This document shows, one piece after another, positions 17,096 through 25,948 of a stretch of DNA of 64,000 bases. The notes under the pieces are model-generated. The model did not search any database and was not told where the DNA came from. It saw only the letters and a list, made by a program, of their open reading frames with translations. A program made the position numbers and the translations under genes. The stretch lies in NCBI RefSeq assembly GCF_024198215.1, contig NZ_JAKCFA010000025.1, forward strand, positions 1 to 64,000, read 5' to 3'. Positions within the stretch are counted from its first letter, which is position 1. Each line of letters begins with the position of its first letter. The DNA comes from Myxococcus qinghaiensis. Its GTDB lineage: Bacteria; Myxococcota; Myxococcia; Myxococcales; Myxococcaceae.

Positions 17096-17194
17096 GGAAC
17101 AAGCGCGAGCAAGGAGGCGTCTCCTCGGGGCGCGGCACCCGGGGCCGCTCAGAACAAGCGGGAGTAGGTGGGCTTCGCCTCGGGACGCGGCACC
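17096..17194 (-). repeat. Imperfect direct repeat of the glycosyltransferase gene 3' end
   Basis: About 43 bases at 17096-17139 resemble 17152-17194, the last codons of the glycosyltransferase gene. On the reverse strand the real end reads VPRPEAKPTYSRLF-stop and the copy reads VPRPEETPPCSRLF without a stop. It looks like a partial duplication or the relic of a second gene end. Confidence 0.65.
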
Positions 17195-18840
17195 CAGCGC
17201 TGGCCGTCTCGCGGGAGCCACAGCACATGGAAGCGCTCCACCGGACCTTCGTAGCGCACGGTGTGCTCCCCTCGCGTCAGCGTGAACTCCCCCTCCGTGA
17301 CGCGGGCCCCGTCGATGAACAGCGCGCCCGACTCCAGCACGGACGCAGGCTCGACGAAGTAGCGTCCGTCACGCACGGCCAGGAAGCGTTCCTCCAGCGC
17401 GCTCCCGGGTGACACGTCGTACCGCCGCCCCCACAGGAACAGGTCTCCGTCGTAGGGCTGGTAATGCGTGTCGAGGAAGCCTCGCAGCGACTGCGGCAGT
17501 CCCGAGGTCCGTAGGTCATCCACGCGCAGCACGCAGCCGCGCTCCACCAGGGCCTTCGGCACTTCGCGCGCCAGCACGTCCGGGATGGAGCCCCGCAGAT
17601 AGGCATCCGTGTAGAAATAGAAGTGCGCGTGCGGCCGGCTCACGTAGCCCCCTGAGTTGTCATAGACGACATCCCCGGGCCCCGTGAGCGTGCCGATGCG
17701 CGCGAGCACGTCCTGCTGTCTGGCATTGCCCCCTCCGTCCAGCAGGGCCTCCAGCCTCCAGAGCTGAAGACAGAGCAACACACCCAGCGCCAGGCTCGCG
17801 ACGACTCGCGCCGGGGGAGCGCTCCAACCACTGAAGGCCGCCACCACGCCGCGCGCCATGAACGGCGCGAGCGCTCCCAGGAACGGCAGCAGGCTGTATG
17901 GGAATGGCGCGCGCTGGAGCGCATACGAGCCGAACGTCGCCAGCACTGCGAGCAGCAACGGCAGGTCCGCGTCCTTCCAGCGCTCCGCTCCCGAGCGCCA
18001 CCACGCACGCACCGAGACGAGGAACCCCAACACCGCCAACCCGAAGAGCCAGGGCTGCTCGCGAACCATCGGCAGCAGGTAGTCCCGCCACGAGAAGCCC
18101 GGGTAGTGCCGCTGATGCTCCGCGGCCCACACGAAGCACCACTGCCACCAGTCCCTCCACGAGCCCGTCACCGTGAGAGACATCGCCACCGCCGCGAGCC
18201 CCACGCCCGCGCCCGCCAGGAACGCGCCCGGCCACGCCACGAGCACCGCACCCCTGCCCCGCCGCCAGATGATATCCACCGCGAGCACCACGCCCACCAG
18301 CCCGCCGTAGAACAACACCTTCTGCGACGACCACAGCGCGGCCGAGAACAACAGCCCCGCCACGAAGCCGAGCGTCCGGGTACCGGGCCGCACCGACACC
18401 GCGGCGAGCCCTCCCAGGAACAAGGCACAGGCCAGCGCGTCCGGACGAATCTCCGTGGCGAAGCGCGTGAACGGCGTCAGCGCCAGCAACAGCACCGGAG
18501 CCAGCCACATCGAGACGCGGCCCTCGCGGCGATTGAGCACCGCCACCGAGACACACGTCCCCGCCAGCGGAACGAGCATGGCCAGACGCAAGGCAAGCAC
18601 ACCCCGAGGTGCATCCCCTATCAGCCAGAACAGCGGCGCCAGCCCCTGGTAGAGCAGCGGGAAGTGGACCTCGAAGAAGTCTCGGTAGGGCACCTGCCCC
18701 TTCGACACGAGCCAGGCCGCGTGCGCGTACTGGAACTCGTCGATGCTGAAGCCCTTGTGCAACGCCAGGCGCGCGGCCTGGAGGGCCAGTGCGAGGAGTC
18801 CCAGCGCGAGGCCCAGGCGTCCCCAACGTGCGTACGTCAT
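17149..18840 (-). CDS. Polytopic membrane glycosyltransferase (GT39/GT83-like)
   Basis: 563 residues from the ATG at 18840, with GAGG nine bases upstream. The first 390 residues contain about ten hydrophobic segments. The first extracytoplasmic loop carries the acidic signature FSIDEFQYAHAAWLVSKGQ followed by VPYRDFFEVHFPLLYQG, characteristic of ArnT/PMT-type transferases that use polyprenyl-phosphate sugars; the Asp/Glu pair is the expected catalytic site. A soluble C-terminal domain of about 170 residues follows, probably periplasmic. The acceptor is unknown, a lipid, glycan or protein being possible. It is monocistronic, with a duplicated 3' end downstream. Confidence 0.85.
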   Translation of the reverse strand: MTYARWGRLGLALGLLALALQAARLALHKGFSIDEFQYAHAAWLVSKGQVPYRDFFEVHFPLLYQGLAPLFWLIGDAPRGVLALRLAMLVPLAGTCVSVAVLNRREGRVSMWLAPVLLLALTPFTRFATEIRPDALACALFLGGLAAVSVRPGTRTLGFVAGLLFSAALWSSQKVLFYGGLVGVVLAVDIIWRRGRGAVLVAWPGAFLAGAGVGLAAVAMSLTVTGSWRDWWQWCFVWAAEHQRHYPGFSWRDYLLPMVREQPWLFGLAVLGFLVSVRAWWRSGAERWKDADLPLLLAVLATFGSYALQRAPFPYSLLPFLGALAPFMARGVVAAFSGWSAPPARVVASLALGVLLCLQLWRLEALLDGGGNARQQDVLARIGTLTGPGDVVYDNSGGYVSRPHAHFYFYTDAYLRGSIPDVLAREVPKALVERGCVLRVDDLRTSGLPQSLRGFLDTHYQPYDGDLFLWGRRYDVSPGSALEERFLAVRDGRYFVEPASVLESGALFIDGARVTEGEFTLTRGEHTVRYEGPVERFHVLWLPRDGQRWVPRPEAKPTYSRLF

Positions 18841-18961
18841 GGGCGCCTCATACCTCGAAAGCCCCATTCCCAGATTTCGGTAGGGGGGAATTTTTTTGAC
18901 CCAGTTGTGGCACCCGTTCTTTCCGTGTATCTCGTCTTTACCCTGTGAACTTCATAGGGAG

Positions 18962-19010
18962 CGGGCCGCCCCCCTCATCGCGATGACACCTCCAGGTCGG
19001 GGGCGGCCCG
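18962..19010 (+). promoter_or_regulatory. Strong hairpin in the leader of the secreted-protein gene
   Basis: CGGGCCGCCCCC (18962-18973) pairs perfectly with GGGGGCGGCCCG (18999-19010) around a 25-base loop, ending 29 bases before the ATG at 19040. It lies upstream of both divergent genes, so it is not a simple 3' terminator. It could be a leader attenuator, an mRNA-stabilising stem or an operator. Confidence 0.5.
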
Positions 19011-19039
19011 TGCCACATCCGTAGAGGGGGAAGTCCTAC

Positions 19040-20353
19040 ATGCTGAAGAACCACCCGTGGAGCGCAGAGCGCTCCGCGATTGCTCGCTCATGTCGTAACG
19101 CTGTCGGGGCTTTGCTGTGGGTCTTGGGAGTGGCCGCGCCGGGGAGCGCACTGGCCGCCATCGACCTGCCGGGCATGAACCTGACGGCGCACTGCGTCCA
19201 GTTGTATGGCTCTGGGGCCACCGCGACGCTCACCCAGAACAATGCGTATGGTTGGTCTTGCCTCCATAACGGCCAGTACAAGGGGATGAACCTCAACCTG
19301 GCGTGCAGCACCCAGCACACGGATGGCTATCAAGCCGCCTACAAGGACTTCAACGACCCCTATTCCTGGTACTGCGTCCTCCGGAAGAGCTACACGTCCA
19401 TGAACTCGTCCAACCACACGCTCTACGTGTGGAAGGGCCAGTACGTGGCGCTGAGGACACCCGACCTGACGACCTGCAACGTGACGCAGCTGTCGCTCGT
19501 CATCGATGGGCTCGACAAGGGTTACTCGTTCTACCAGAGCGCGACTGGCAAGACGCCCACGTTGAACGCGTCCTACCCGAGCCGGCACTACCTGGGCCGG
19601 GACAGCCTGGCCGCCCTGCCCTCGGGCGCGGTGACGGGCTGCTCGGCGACAGACCCGGCGTGTGGCTACATGGGACAGACAGGCATCGAGTTCAAGTTCG
19701 ACACCTTCCAGAACTACATCTGCCCCGAGGCCGCCGCCGGCAAGCACAACCAGGTGGGCTTCTACGAATTGGGCCGCAACTTCTGGTTCTACGATGGCGA
19801 GCTGAAGTCCACCAACGCCAACTACGCGCACGCCATGGTGACGGGCTACGCGGTGCTGATGCGCTTCCTGGCCATGGAGTACTACAGCCTGCCGGTCACC
19901 ACCGCGCACACCACCCAGTACACCAACGTGAAGGCCTTGGTGGACACGTACCGCACCGCCGACGTCCTGTGCGGCACGGCCGGCGCCACCAGCACGCAGG
20001 TCTCCCCGGGAAGCTCCTATTGCTACAAGCATGACTGGACGAACACGCTGGTGGCCAATCAAGGCATCAGCGGGTTTGGCACCACGGACCTGTTCGCCTC
20101 CTTCGTGCTGCGCCTCGCGCGGGTCCACGGCTGGGGTTTCGTCCTCGTGCTCTGGCGCCAGGTCGAGTCACTGGGCAACGTGACGACCCCGACCGACTCC
20201 GCGAACAACTTCGTCCTCGCCGCCAGCCGGGCCGCGGGCGCCAACCTGTCTGACTTGTTCCAGTACTCGTGGCGGTGGCCGGTGAGCAGCACGGTCCGCA
20301 CCCAGCTTCAAAGCGAGCTGGGCACCCCCGTGAGCATCATCCCGTACAACTGA
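19040..20353 (+). CDS. Secreted protein with a degenerate zincin-like motif
   Basis: 437 residues. A long signal peptide (hydrophobic core ALLWVLGVAAPGSALA, cleavage near 38) directs export. The first 110 mature residues have four cysteines and look like a small disulphide module (HCVQLYGSGATATLTQNNAYG). The main domain has IEFKFDTFQNYICPEAAAGK, then GFYELGRNFWFYDGELK near 241-257 and HGWGFVLVLWRQVESLG towards the end. The layout recalls M60-like gluzincins, but the expected HExxH reads YELGR, so both zinc histidines are missing. It may be a non-catalytic relative or another family. Convergent with the VWA operon across a shared terminator. Confidence 0.78.
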   Translation: MLKNHPWSAERSAIARSCRNAVGALLWVLGVAAPGSALAAIDLPGMNLTAHCVQLYGSGATATLTQNNAYGWSCLHNGQYKGMNLNLACSTQHTDGYQAAYKDFNDPYSWYCVLRKSYTSMNSSNHTLYVWKGQYVALRTPDLTTCNVTQLSLVIDGLDKGYSFYQSATGKTPTLNASYPSRHYLGRDSLAALPSGAVTGCSATDPACGYMGQTGIEFKFDTFQNYICPEAAAGKHNQVGFYELGRNFWFYDGELKSTNANYAHAMVTGYAVLMRFLAMEYYSLPVTTAHTTQYTNVKALVDTYRTADVLCGTAGATSTQVSPGSSYCYKHDWTNTLVANQGISGFGTTDLFASFVLRLARVHGWGFVLVLWRQVESLGNVTTPTDSANNFVLAASRAAGANLSDLFQYSWRWPVSSTVRTQLQSELGTPVSIIPYN

Positions 20354-20360
20354 TGCACCT

Positions 20361-20393
20361 CCGGTGGGCGGCCCGTCTCAGGCCGCTCACCGG
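20361..20393. terminator. Bidirectional terminator between 19040 gene and VWA operon
   Basis: CCGGTGGGCGGCC and GGCCGCTCACCGG form a 13-bp stem with one mismatch around CGTCTCA. It starts 7 bases after one stop codon and overlaps the final codons of the convergent operon. Confidence 0.78.
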
Positions 20394-23149
20394 TCCAGTC
20401 GCCGGCGGGAGCGGGCGCGCGCTGCATCCAGCGCTGAGTCCACGCTACCTTCCCCGGTCTTCGTCTCCGCGCCAGAGGGCTTCGCCTCCGCCGGAGTCGC
20501 GGCGGGCTCGGTCGACGGGCCTCGCGCGGAAGCCTTCTCGCTCCTCGCGGGTGCCACCGTCTGCTGCGTCGACGGCGCGCTCGACGGCGAAGCTGTCGCC
20601 ACGACGGGCCTTCGCACGCGGGGCGCGGAGAGGAAGCGGCGCACCGCCACCTCCGACAGCAGCACGGCCACGGCCAGCGCCACCAGCCAGGGCGCCAGGG
20701 CCAGGTGGCCCTCGGACTCGGGGGCCTCCTCGAAGAGGCCCGTCATGGACAGACGCTCCACGCCTCCTCCCACGGCGGCGACGGCTCGCAGCACCGCGAG
20801 ACCTTCCTTCGGACTTCCGGGCTCGAACTCCGGGGCATACGGCAGCGCGATGGGCGGGGCGCGCAGGGCGCGCGTGCCCACTCGCACCACGGGGTGCCAC
20901 GTGCCGCTTCCCTCCAGCGGCAGCTCCGCCACCAGCCGGTCATCATCCTCCCAGCGCATGGGGTGCTCGGTGGGCGCGGACTTCCCGTCCCCCGCCAACA
21001 GCATCAGCGTGGGAAGCGTCGCGGGGAGTGGCTCATCCGGGGGCAGGTCCAAGGTCACCCGCAGCAGGTGCCCACGCCGCTCGGAGCGCACCACCGCTTC
21101 GCCCAGCGGCGTGGTGCCCGCCAGCGTCCAGCGCACCATCGCCTCCAGCGCGGCGCGCAGCGAGCCCCACTGGCGCAACTCGCCGGTGAACGGACCATCC
21201 ACCTCCGCGGTGAAGGCCACCGTGCGTCCCGCGCCGCGCGGCCACATCGCGAGCACGGGCGCCGCGTGGGTATCGAGCGTGCGCAGCGCCACGCTGGCCC
21301 GGGGCCGGAGATAGGTGAGGTTGTAGCCGCTCACCTGGGGCAGTCCTTCGGCGGGCAGCTTGCCGAGGAGCGGCAGGTCCGGCGCGGCCTCCATCGACAC
21401 GGGCTCGTCGATGAAGGTGGCGCGGGCGACGGCGAGCGTCTCCTGGCTGAAGATGCGCGGCAGGCTCATCGCATCCTCCGCGAAGTAGATGCGTCCGCCG
21501 CCCCGCTGGGCCACTTCCTTCAGCAGCGCCGCGTCCGAGTCCTTGGGCGTACCCAGGCCGATGACGGACACCGTCACGCCCTTGCCCTGCAGCTCCGACA
21601 GGATGCGGCGGTAGTCGCCTGGCTCCTCGGAGTCGGCCGCGTCGGAGAAGAGCAGCACATGGCGGGTGGCCTTGTCGCTGCGCAGGATTTGCTTGCGGCC
21701 CGTGAGCAGCGCTTCGCCCACGTAGATGCCTCCACCGCCGCTGAAGCCGCGCGCCACCTTGTCGAAGGGAAGGCCCGCCTCCACCGAGCGGAGCGGGAAG
21801 ATTTCATGCGGCTCCGTGTCCACCATGTGCACGGAGGCCTCGTCCTGCGGGTTGAGCAGGGTGAGCGCACCCACGACGCCCTCGGCGGCGACCTCCATCT
21901 TCGTGCGGCCGTCGGGCACGGTGGCGCCCATGGAGCAGGAGCAGTCCATCAGGATGCTCATGGCGATGGCCGCGCGGCGCTGCTCCTCGCGCATCTCCAG
22001 CGACACGGGCAACAGCGGCTCCACGGGAGAGCGGCGATAGCCACCCTCGCCGAAGCTCTCGCGCCCTCCCGTCATCACGAGCCCCCCTCCCGCCTGCTCC
22101 ACGTAGGACGCGAGCGCGTTGAGGCCCGGCTCGCCCAGCGCGTTCGCGTCGACGTTCTCCAGGACGACGGCGCCCACGCCATCCAGGTCATCCAGGGTGA
22201 GGCGGAACGGCGCGCGGACCTCCAGGAGCAGCCCGGTCGCTTCGAGCGCCTTCGCGAGCGTGCCCTTGGGCTGGTTCGTCACGAGCAGCACGCGCCGGGG
22301 ACCTTCGACTCGCAGCACCGCGAGGCCCTTGTCGTTCTCCACCACGCCGTCGCCCGGGACTTCGATGGTGAGCTGGTAGCGCGCGAGGCCGGGCTCCTCG
22401 ATGAGGTCTCTCAAGGGCAGCACGTTGGGGCCGGGCTGGAAGTCGAAGGGCCCCTTCACCAGCAGGCGGCCGTTGCGCTCCAGGCGCACCGTGCCCGTCA
22501 CCGCCGCCGAGGAGTGCACGCTCGCGGAGAACTGGAAGGGCTCGCGCACGGCCACGGCGGTGGGCACGTCCACCGAGACGACGGCGACATCGAGTGGAGG
22601 TTCGGGCCGCGCGAGCTGACGCCAGTCCACGGCGATTCCGCGGGCCGCGAGCCTGCGCGCGGAGCCTCGCGCGTCCGTGCCCGTGGCCCGTCCATCGGAA
22701 AGGACGAGCACCCGGCCGGTGCGCTCCTGGGGAATGAGGGCGTTGGCGGCGTCGAGCGCGGCGGACAGGTCCGACGAATCCGCATCCACCGGGCGCGTGA
22801 AGCCACCGAAGGCGCCACCCGTGGACAGGGGTTGCTCCACGCGCGGCTCGCGGCCGAAGGCGATGACGCCCACCCTGTCACCCGGACGCCGCTGTGACTC
22901 CAGATGAGAAACGAGTTCCTGCGCGGTGCGGTCGATGTCCCGAGGCATCGAGGCGGAGCGGTCCACGACCACCACCACGTCGCTGCCCGCATCGGCTCGC
23001 CGCAGCTCCGGGCCGGAGAGCGCGCCCACCGTCAGCACCAGCAGCGCGGCGCGCAGCCACATGGGCGGGCCGGGTCGCCGGCCGAACTTCCAGAGGAAGA
23101 GGCCCAGCGGCAGCAACAACACCCACGCCTGGGGGAGGGAGAAGGTCAT
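20387..23149 (-). CDS. Membrane protein with VWA and glutamine-amidotransferase-like domains
   Basis: 920 residues. Two membrane helices lie at the N-terminus (WVLLLPLGLFLW, LRAALLVLTVGAL) and one near the C-terminus (APWLVALAVAVLLSEVAV). The first VWA domain has an intact metal site DRSAS (D63, S65, S67). A GATase1-like Rossmann region follows (AVVLENVDANALGEPGLNAL, then GGGLVMTGGRESFGEGGYR) but lacks an obvious nucleophile cysteine. A second VWA domain has DCSCS from D402. The last 80 residues are a disordered Pro/Ala/Ser tail. VWA proteins next to MoxR ATPases commonly act in envelope assembly or stress complexes. Its ATG overlaps the upstream stop (ATGA). Last gene of the operon. Confidence 0.9.
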   Translation of the reverse strand: MTFSLPQAWVLLLPLGLFLWKFGRRPGPPMWLRAALLVLTVGALSGPELRRADAGSDVVVVVDRSASMPRDIDRTAQELVSHLESQRRPGDRVGVIAFGREPRVEQPLSTGGAFGGFTRPVDADSSDLSAALDAANALIPQERTGRVLVLSDGRATGTDARGSARRLAARGIAVDWRQLARPEPPLDVAVVSVDVPTAVAVREPFQFSASVHSSAAVTGTVRLERNGRLLVKGPFDFQPGPNVLPLRDLIEEPGLARYQLTIEVPGDGVVENDKGLAVLRVEGPRRVLLVTNQPKGTLAKALEATGLLLEVRAPFRLTLDDLDGVGAVVLENVDANALGEPGLNALASYVEQAGGGLVMTGGRESFGEGGYRRSPVEPLLPVSLEMREEQRRAAIAMSILMDCSCSMGATVPDGRTKMEVAAEGVVGALTLLNPQDEASVHMVDTEPHEIFPLRSVEAGLPFDKVARGFSGGGGIYVGEALLTGRKQILRSDKATRHVLLFSDAADSEEPGDYRRILSELQGKGVTVSVIGLGTPKDSDAALLKEVAQRGGGRIYFAEDAMSLPRIFSQETLAVARATFIDEPVSMEAAPDLPLLGKLPAEGLPQVSGYNLTYLRPRASVALRTLDTHAAPVLAMWPRGAGRTVAFTAEVDGPFTGELRQWGSLRAALEAMVRWTLAGTTPLGEAVVRSERRGHLLRVTLDLPPDEPLPATLPTLMLLAGDGKSAPTEHPMRWEDDDRLVAELPLEGSGTWHPVVRVGTRALRAPPIALPYAPEFEPGSPKEGLAVLRAVAAVGGGVERLSMTGLFEEAPESEGHLALAPWLVALAVAVLLSEVAVRRFLSAPRVRRPVVATASPSSAPSTQQTVAPARSEKASARGPSTEPAATPAEAKPSGAETKTGEGSVDSALDAARARSRRRLDR

Positions 23150-24879
23150 GACGCCCGCCTCGTGACGTAGAAGTCGCCCAGCAGCGCGAGCAGCAACAAC
23201 ACCAGCGGCCAGCGCGCACGGTCCGAGGCATTCGCGCGCGCCTCGTCTTCTCCCGATTCCTTCGCGGGTACGTCCGCGCTCGTGCGTCCACGCAGGTCCG
23301 ACTCCCGTGCGTCCAGCGCGAGGACCTCCGCCGAGTCCACCGTGTCCGCGTCGTCACGCTCCAGCACGTAGCGCCCTGGCGTCGCGGGGGGAGGAAGGCT
23401 CACCGCTCCCGCGCCGAACACCGGCTTGCTTCCACCCGGGCCCACCAGCGTGTAGCGCTTCCCCGGCAGCGTCACCAGTTGGAGCGGCTCGCCCAGCGTG
23501 AGCTGTCGGCGGACGAAGCCCTCGCGGGCACGACGCGCCTCTCGGACCACGTTGCCCAGCAACACAGGCCAGGCGGACACGCGTTGAACATTGGAGCGAG
23601 ACAGGTCCACGTTGAGGTGCACGCGGCCATCGTCCTCTTCGGACACCAGCACCGCGTCTCCCGCCGTGACGAGCGGTCGTCCGGGAGGATTCTCACCCGC
23701 GGACCACCGCACACCCGCGAGCTGCACATCATCCAACAGCGGGTGCCCCTTCTCGGAGAAGAACGGCCCCACGAAGGTCCGCGACTTTCCCGAGGCGCCC
23801 ACCGTCACCTTCGCATCCGTGCCCCTGGGGCCGATGAGCAACACCTCGCCCGATGCGCCATCTCGCGCCACCTCCGGCGAGGCGCCCAGGAAGCGCTCCA
23901 GCGCATCGCGCTCCAACGAACCCATGCCCTGGGCCAGACTCACCGCGAGGGGCCTCGTGGGCGCGACGGCGAGCCGTGCGTGCCCGTCTTCCGGCAGCGC
24001 ATCGTCCGGGAGGGAGACCTCGATGTCGCCCGCGCTCTGGAACGTGAGGCGCAGCGTGGCGGTGCCCTCGCCCTGGAGCGACACCTTCTCCACGCGCTCC
24101 GTGCCCTGCTTCGCATCGGGGCCTGGGAGTGCGCGCAGTCGCACGGCCACGGACTCAGGGCCTGGGCCGAAGCGGGCCACTCGCAGCGTCACCGTCGCCG
24201 TGCCACCCTCGTCCTTGCGCTGCGCGGAGATGAGCGCCACGTTGTCGCGCGCCGCTCCCAAGGCCGTCCACCGCACGGGGGCTGGGATGACCAGTCCCTC
24301 CATGGGGGCCGCGTCGGTGAAGAAGGCCACGTGCTTGCCCGTGCTTGCCAGTTCTTGAGCCCACAGGAGCGTGGGCATGGGGTCGTGGTCCGCGCCTCGC
24401 GCCTCGAAGGACTCCAGCGCCGCCAGGGCGCGAGAGGGCTCGGCCTCCGGGCCCGCGACGACACGCGGAGACAGCCCCGTGGCCAGCACCGTCACGCGCG
24501 TGGCGGCTTCATCTTCGACACGCTTCGCGGCCTCGCGGCGGGCCTGCTCCAGCACCGTCACCCCGTCAGGGCCCCGCGCTGACATGGACAGACTTCCATC
24601 CACCACCAGCACCAGGTGCTTCGTGCGCGCCGTCTCGCCCAGACGCACGTCCGCGAGGTACAGCGCCGCCGCGATGACAGCCAGCGCCTCCAGCAGCAGC
24701 GAGGCCTCCCGCGTGAAGCGCTCCCAGCGAGGCCCCGCCTCAGCGCGCGGGCGCGGCGTGCGCCACAGGAACAGCGCGCTCACCACGACGGGCTTCTGCC
24801 GACGCCGCAGGAAGTACGCCGCCACCAGCGGAACCAACGCGCCCAGGGCCAGCAAGCCCCACGGGAAGCCGAAGCTCAC
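23146..24879 (-). CDS. BatA-like VWA domain membrane protein
   Basis: 577 residues from a GTG at 24879 preceded by GGGAGGTGAGGC. The N-terminus FGFPWGLLALGALVPLVAAY and the helix LLLEALAVIAAALYLADV match the BatA/aerotolerance N-terminal domain. The VWA metal site is DGSLS (D94, S96, S98), with a threonine-rich VWA core after it, then Ig-like beta segments and a final membrane helix (RWPLVLLLLALLGDFYV). It presumably sits in the inner membrane with the next VWA protein, with which it overlaps by four bases. Its first 15 coding bases recur at 25091, at the head of the junction repeat. Confidence 0.9.
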   Translation of the reverse strand: MSFGFPWGLLALGALVPLVAAYFLRRRQKPVVVSALFLWRTPRPRAEAGPRWERFTREASLLLEALAVIAAALYLADVRLGETARTKHLVLVVDGSLSMSARGPDGVTVLEQARREAAKRVEDEAATRVTVLATGLSPRVVAGPEAEPSRALAALESFEARGADHDPMPTLLWAQELASTGKHVAFFTDAAPMEGLVIPAPVRWTALGAARDNVALISAQRKDEGGTATVTLRVARFGPGPESVAVRLRALPGPDAKQGTERVEKVSLQGEGTATLRLTFQSAGDIEVSLPDDALPEDGHARLAVAPTRPLAVSLAQGMGSLERDALERFLGASPEVARDGASGEVLLIGPRGTDAKVTVGASGKSRTFVGPFFSEKGHPLLDDVQLAGVRWSAGENPPGRPLVTAGDAVLVSEEDDGRVHLNVDLSRSNVQRVSAWPVLLGNVVREARRAREGFVRRQLTLGEPLQLVTLPGKRYTLVGPGGSKPVFGAGAVSLPPPATPGRYVLERDDADTVDSAEVLALDARESDLRGRTSADVPAKESGEDEARANASDRARWPLVLLLLALLGDFYVTRRAS

Positions 24880-25091
24880 GCCTCACCTCCCGCAACGACC
24901 CGGGAGCGAGATGCGCCGCACTTCAGCAACACCCATCGGGAGCCCACGCTCACGCCTCCCGCACCAACACGGGAGCGCGGCGTGCCACACCCCGGCAGCG
25001 CCCGTGAAGCACGGAAGCTCACGCTCCCCGCAACGACGCGGGAGCTGGGCGCGCCACATCCTCTCGCCGCCCCTTCGAAGCCGAAGCTCAC
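24880..25091 (-). repeat. Three 69-74 bp direct repeats that copy the DUF58/BatA stop-start junction
   Basis: GTGAGC recurs on the reverse strand at 25091, 25022, 24953 and 24879, spaced 69, 69 and 74 bases; the last copy is the real BatA start. Each unit ends in GCGGG plus a purine run that resembles a ribosome-binding site, then the next GTGAGC. The outer copies share GTGAGCTTCGGCTTC. The array forms a 71-codon frame (25091-24876) whose GTG overlaps the DUF58 stop and whose TGA overlaps the BatA GTG, so it could be translated as a coupled small peptide. Unit three has five extra bases (GGTGA-type), which restore the relation to BatA. Elsewhere in this operon gene junctions overlap. Confidence 0.8.
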
Positions 25092-25948
25092 GCGTGCCCC
25101 CCGGCGACGAACAGGGGCCGCAGAGCGCCCCGCACCAGGGCATCCAGTGACTCCGTGGCGGGCGCCGTCAGGAGCGCTCCCCGCGACCGCAGGGCCGCCG
25201 CTCTCAACAGGCGCTGGTGCTCCTCGAAGCGCCGCGCATACGCGGCCAGCACGTCCTCCGTCAGCAGCTCCTCCAGCGCCGCGCCGCTCTCCGAATCCAC
25301 CAGTCGCGCGCCCTCGCCTCCCGACGGCGCCAGGTCCTCCGCGTCCAGCACCTGCACCAGGAAGAACCCCGCCGCCCCCCGAGACAGCCGCGCCGCCATC
25401 GCCGACAGGTCCGCCTCGAACAGGAAGTCGCTCACCACCACCCGCAACCCACAGGCCCTCGGCGGAGGCAGCCGCCCGAGCGCCGTCACCAGGTCATCCC
25501 CCGCATCGAACTCCAGCGTCCGCAGCGCGGCCCGACACGCCGACCCCTGCACCCGCTCCGACCTCACCCCCGTCGCCAGCAACGTGGGACTCAAGCCCTG
25601 ACGCGCGCCCACCTCACACGCGAGCAACGCCAGCTCCCGCGCGCACGCCGCCTTGCGCGCGGACAGCGCCATGGAGCGCGAGCCATCCAGCACCACCTCC
25701 ACGCGCGGAGACACCTCGTCCTGCCGCACCCGGAGGATGAGCTCATCGGTGCGCGCCACCGCGTTCCAGTCCAGCTGCCTCAAGTCATCGCCCGGCTGAT
25801 ACGCCCGGAAGTCATGCAGCTCCAGCGAGCTGCCGGTGGACGACGCGCGCACTTCACCCACGCGTCCCCGGTGAGGACCTCGCGGCAACGCCAGCGCCAG
25901 CCCCGGCGCCAGCCGTCCCACCGCCGCTTCGTCCAGACGCTCGCTCAC
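25088..25948 (-). CDS. DUF58 domain protein (MoxR-associated)
   Basis: 286 residues. The conserved DUF58 motif LELHDFRAYQPGDDLRQLDW followed by NAVART is present, as is a VWA-like strand with VVLDGSRSM. DUF58 proteins are nearly always encoded beside MoxR ATPases and are thought to be their partners or targets in envelope complexes. There is no membrane segment. The GTG at 25948 overlaps the permease stop (GTGA). Normally BatA follows directly; here about 208 bases of junction repeats intervene. Confidence 0.92.
   Translation of the reverse strand: MSERLDEAAVGRLAPGLALALPRGPHRGRVGEVRASSTGSSLELHDFRAYQPGDDLRQLDWNAVARTDELILRVRQDEVSPRVEVVLDGSRSMALSARKAACARELALLACEVGARQGLSPTLLATGVRSERVQGSACRAALRTLEFDAGDDLVTALGRLPPPRACGLRVVVSDFLFEADLSAMAARLSRGAAGFFLVQVLDAEDLAPSGGEGARLVDSESGAALEELLTEDVLAAYARRFEEHQRLLRAAALRSRGALLTAPATESLDALVRGALRPLFVAGGHA

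Noticed and set aside
18895..18925. TGGCAC followed by CTTTCC, suggestive of a sigma-54 promoter
   Set aside because: The -12 GC dinucleotide is missing at the required spacing.
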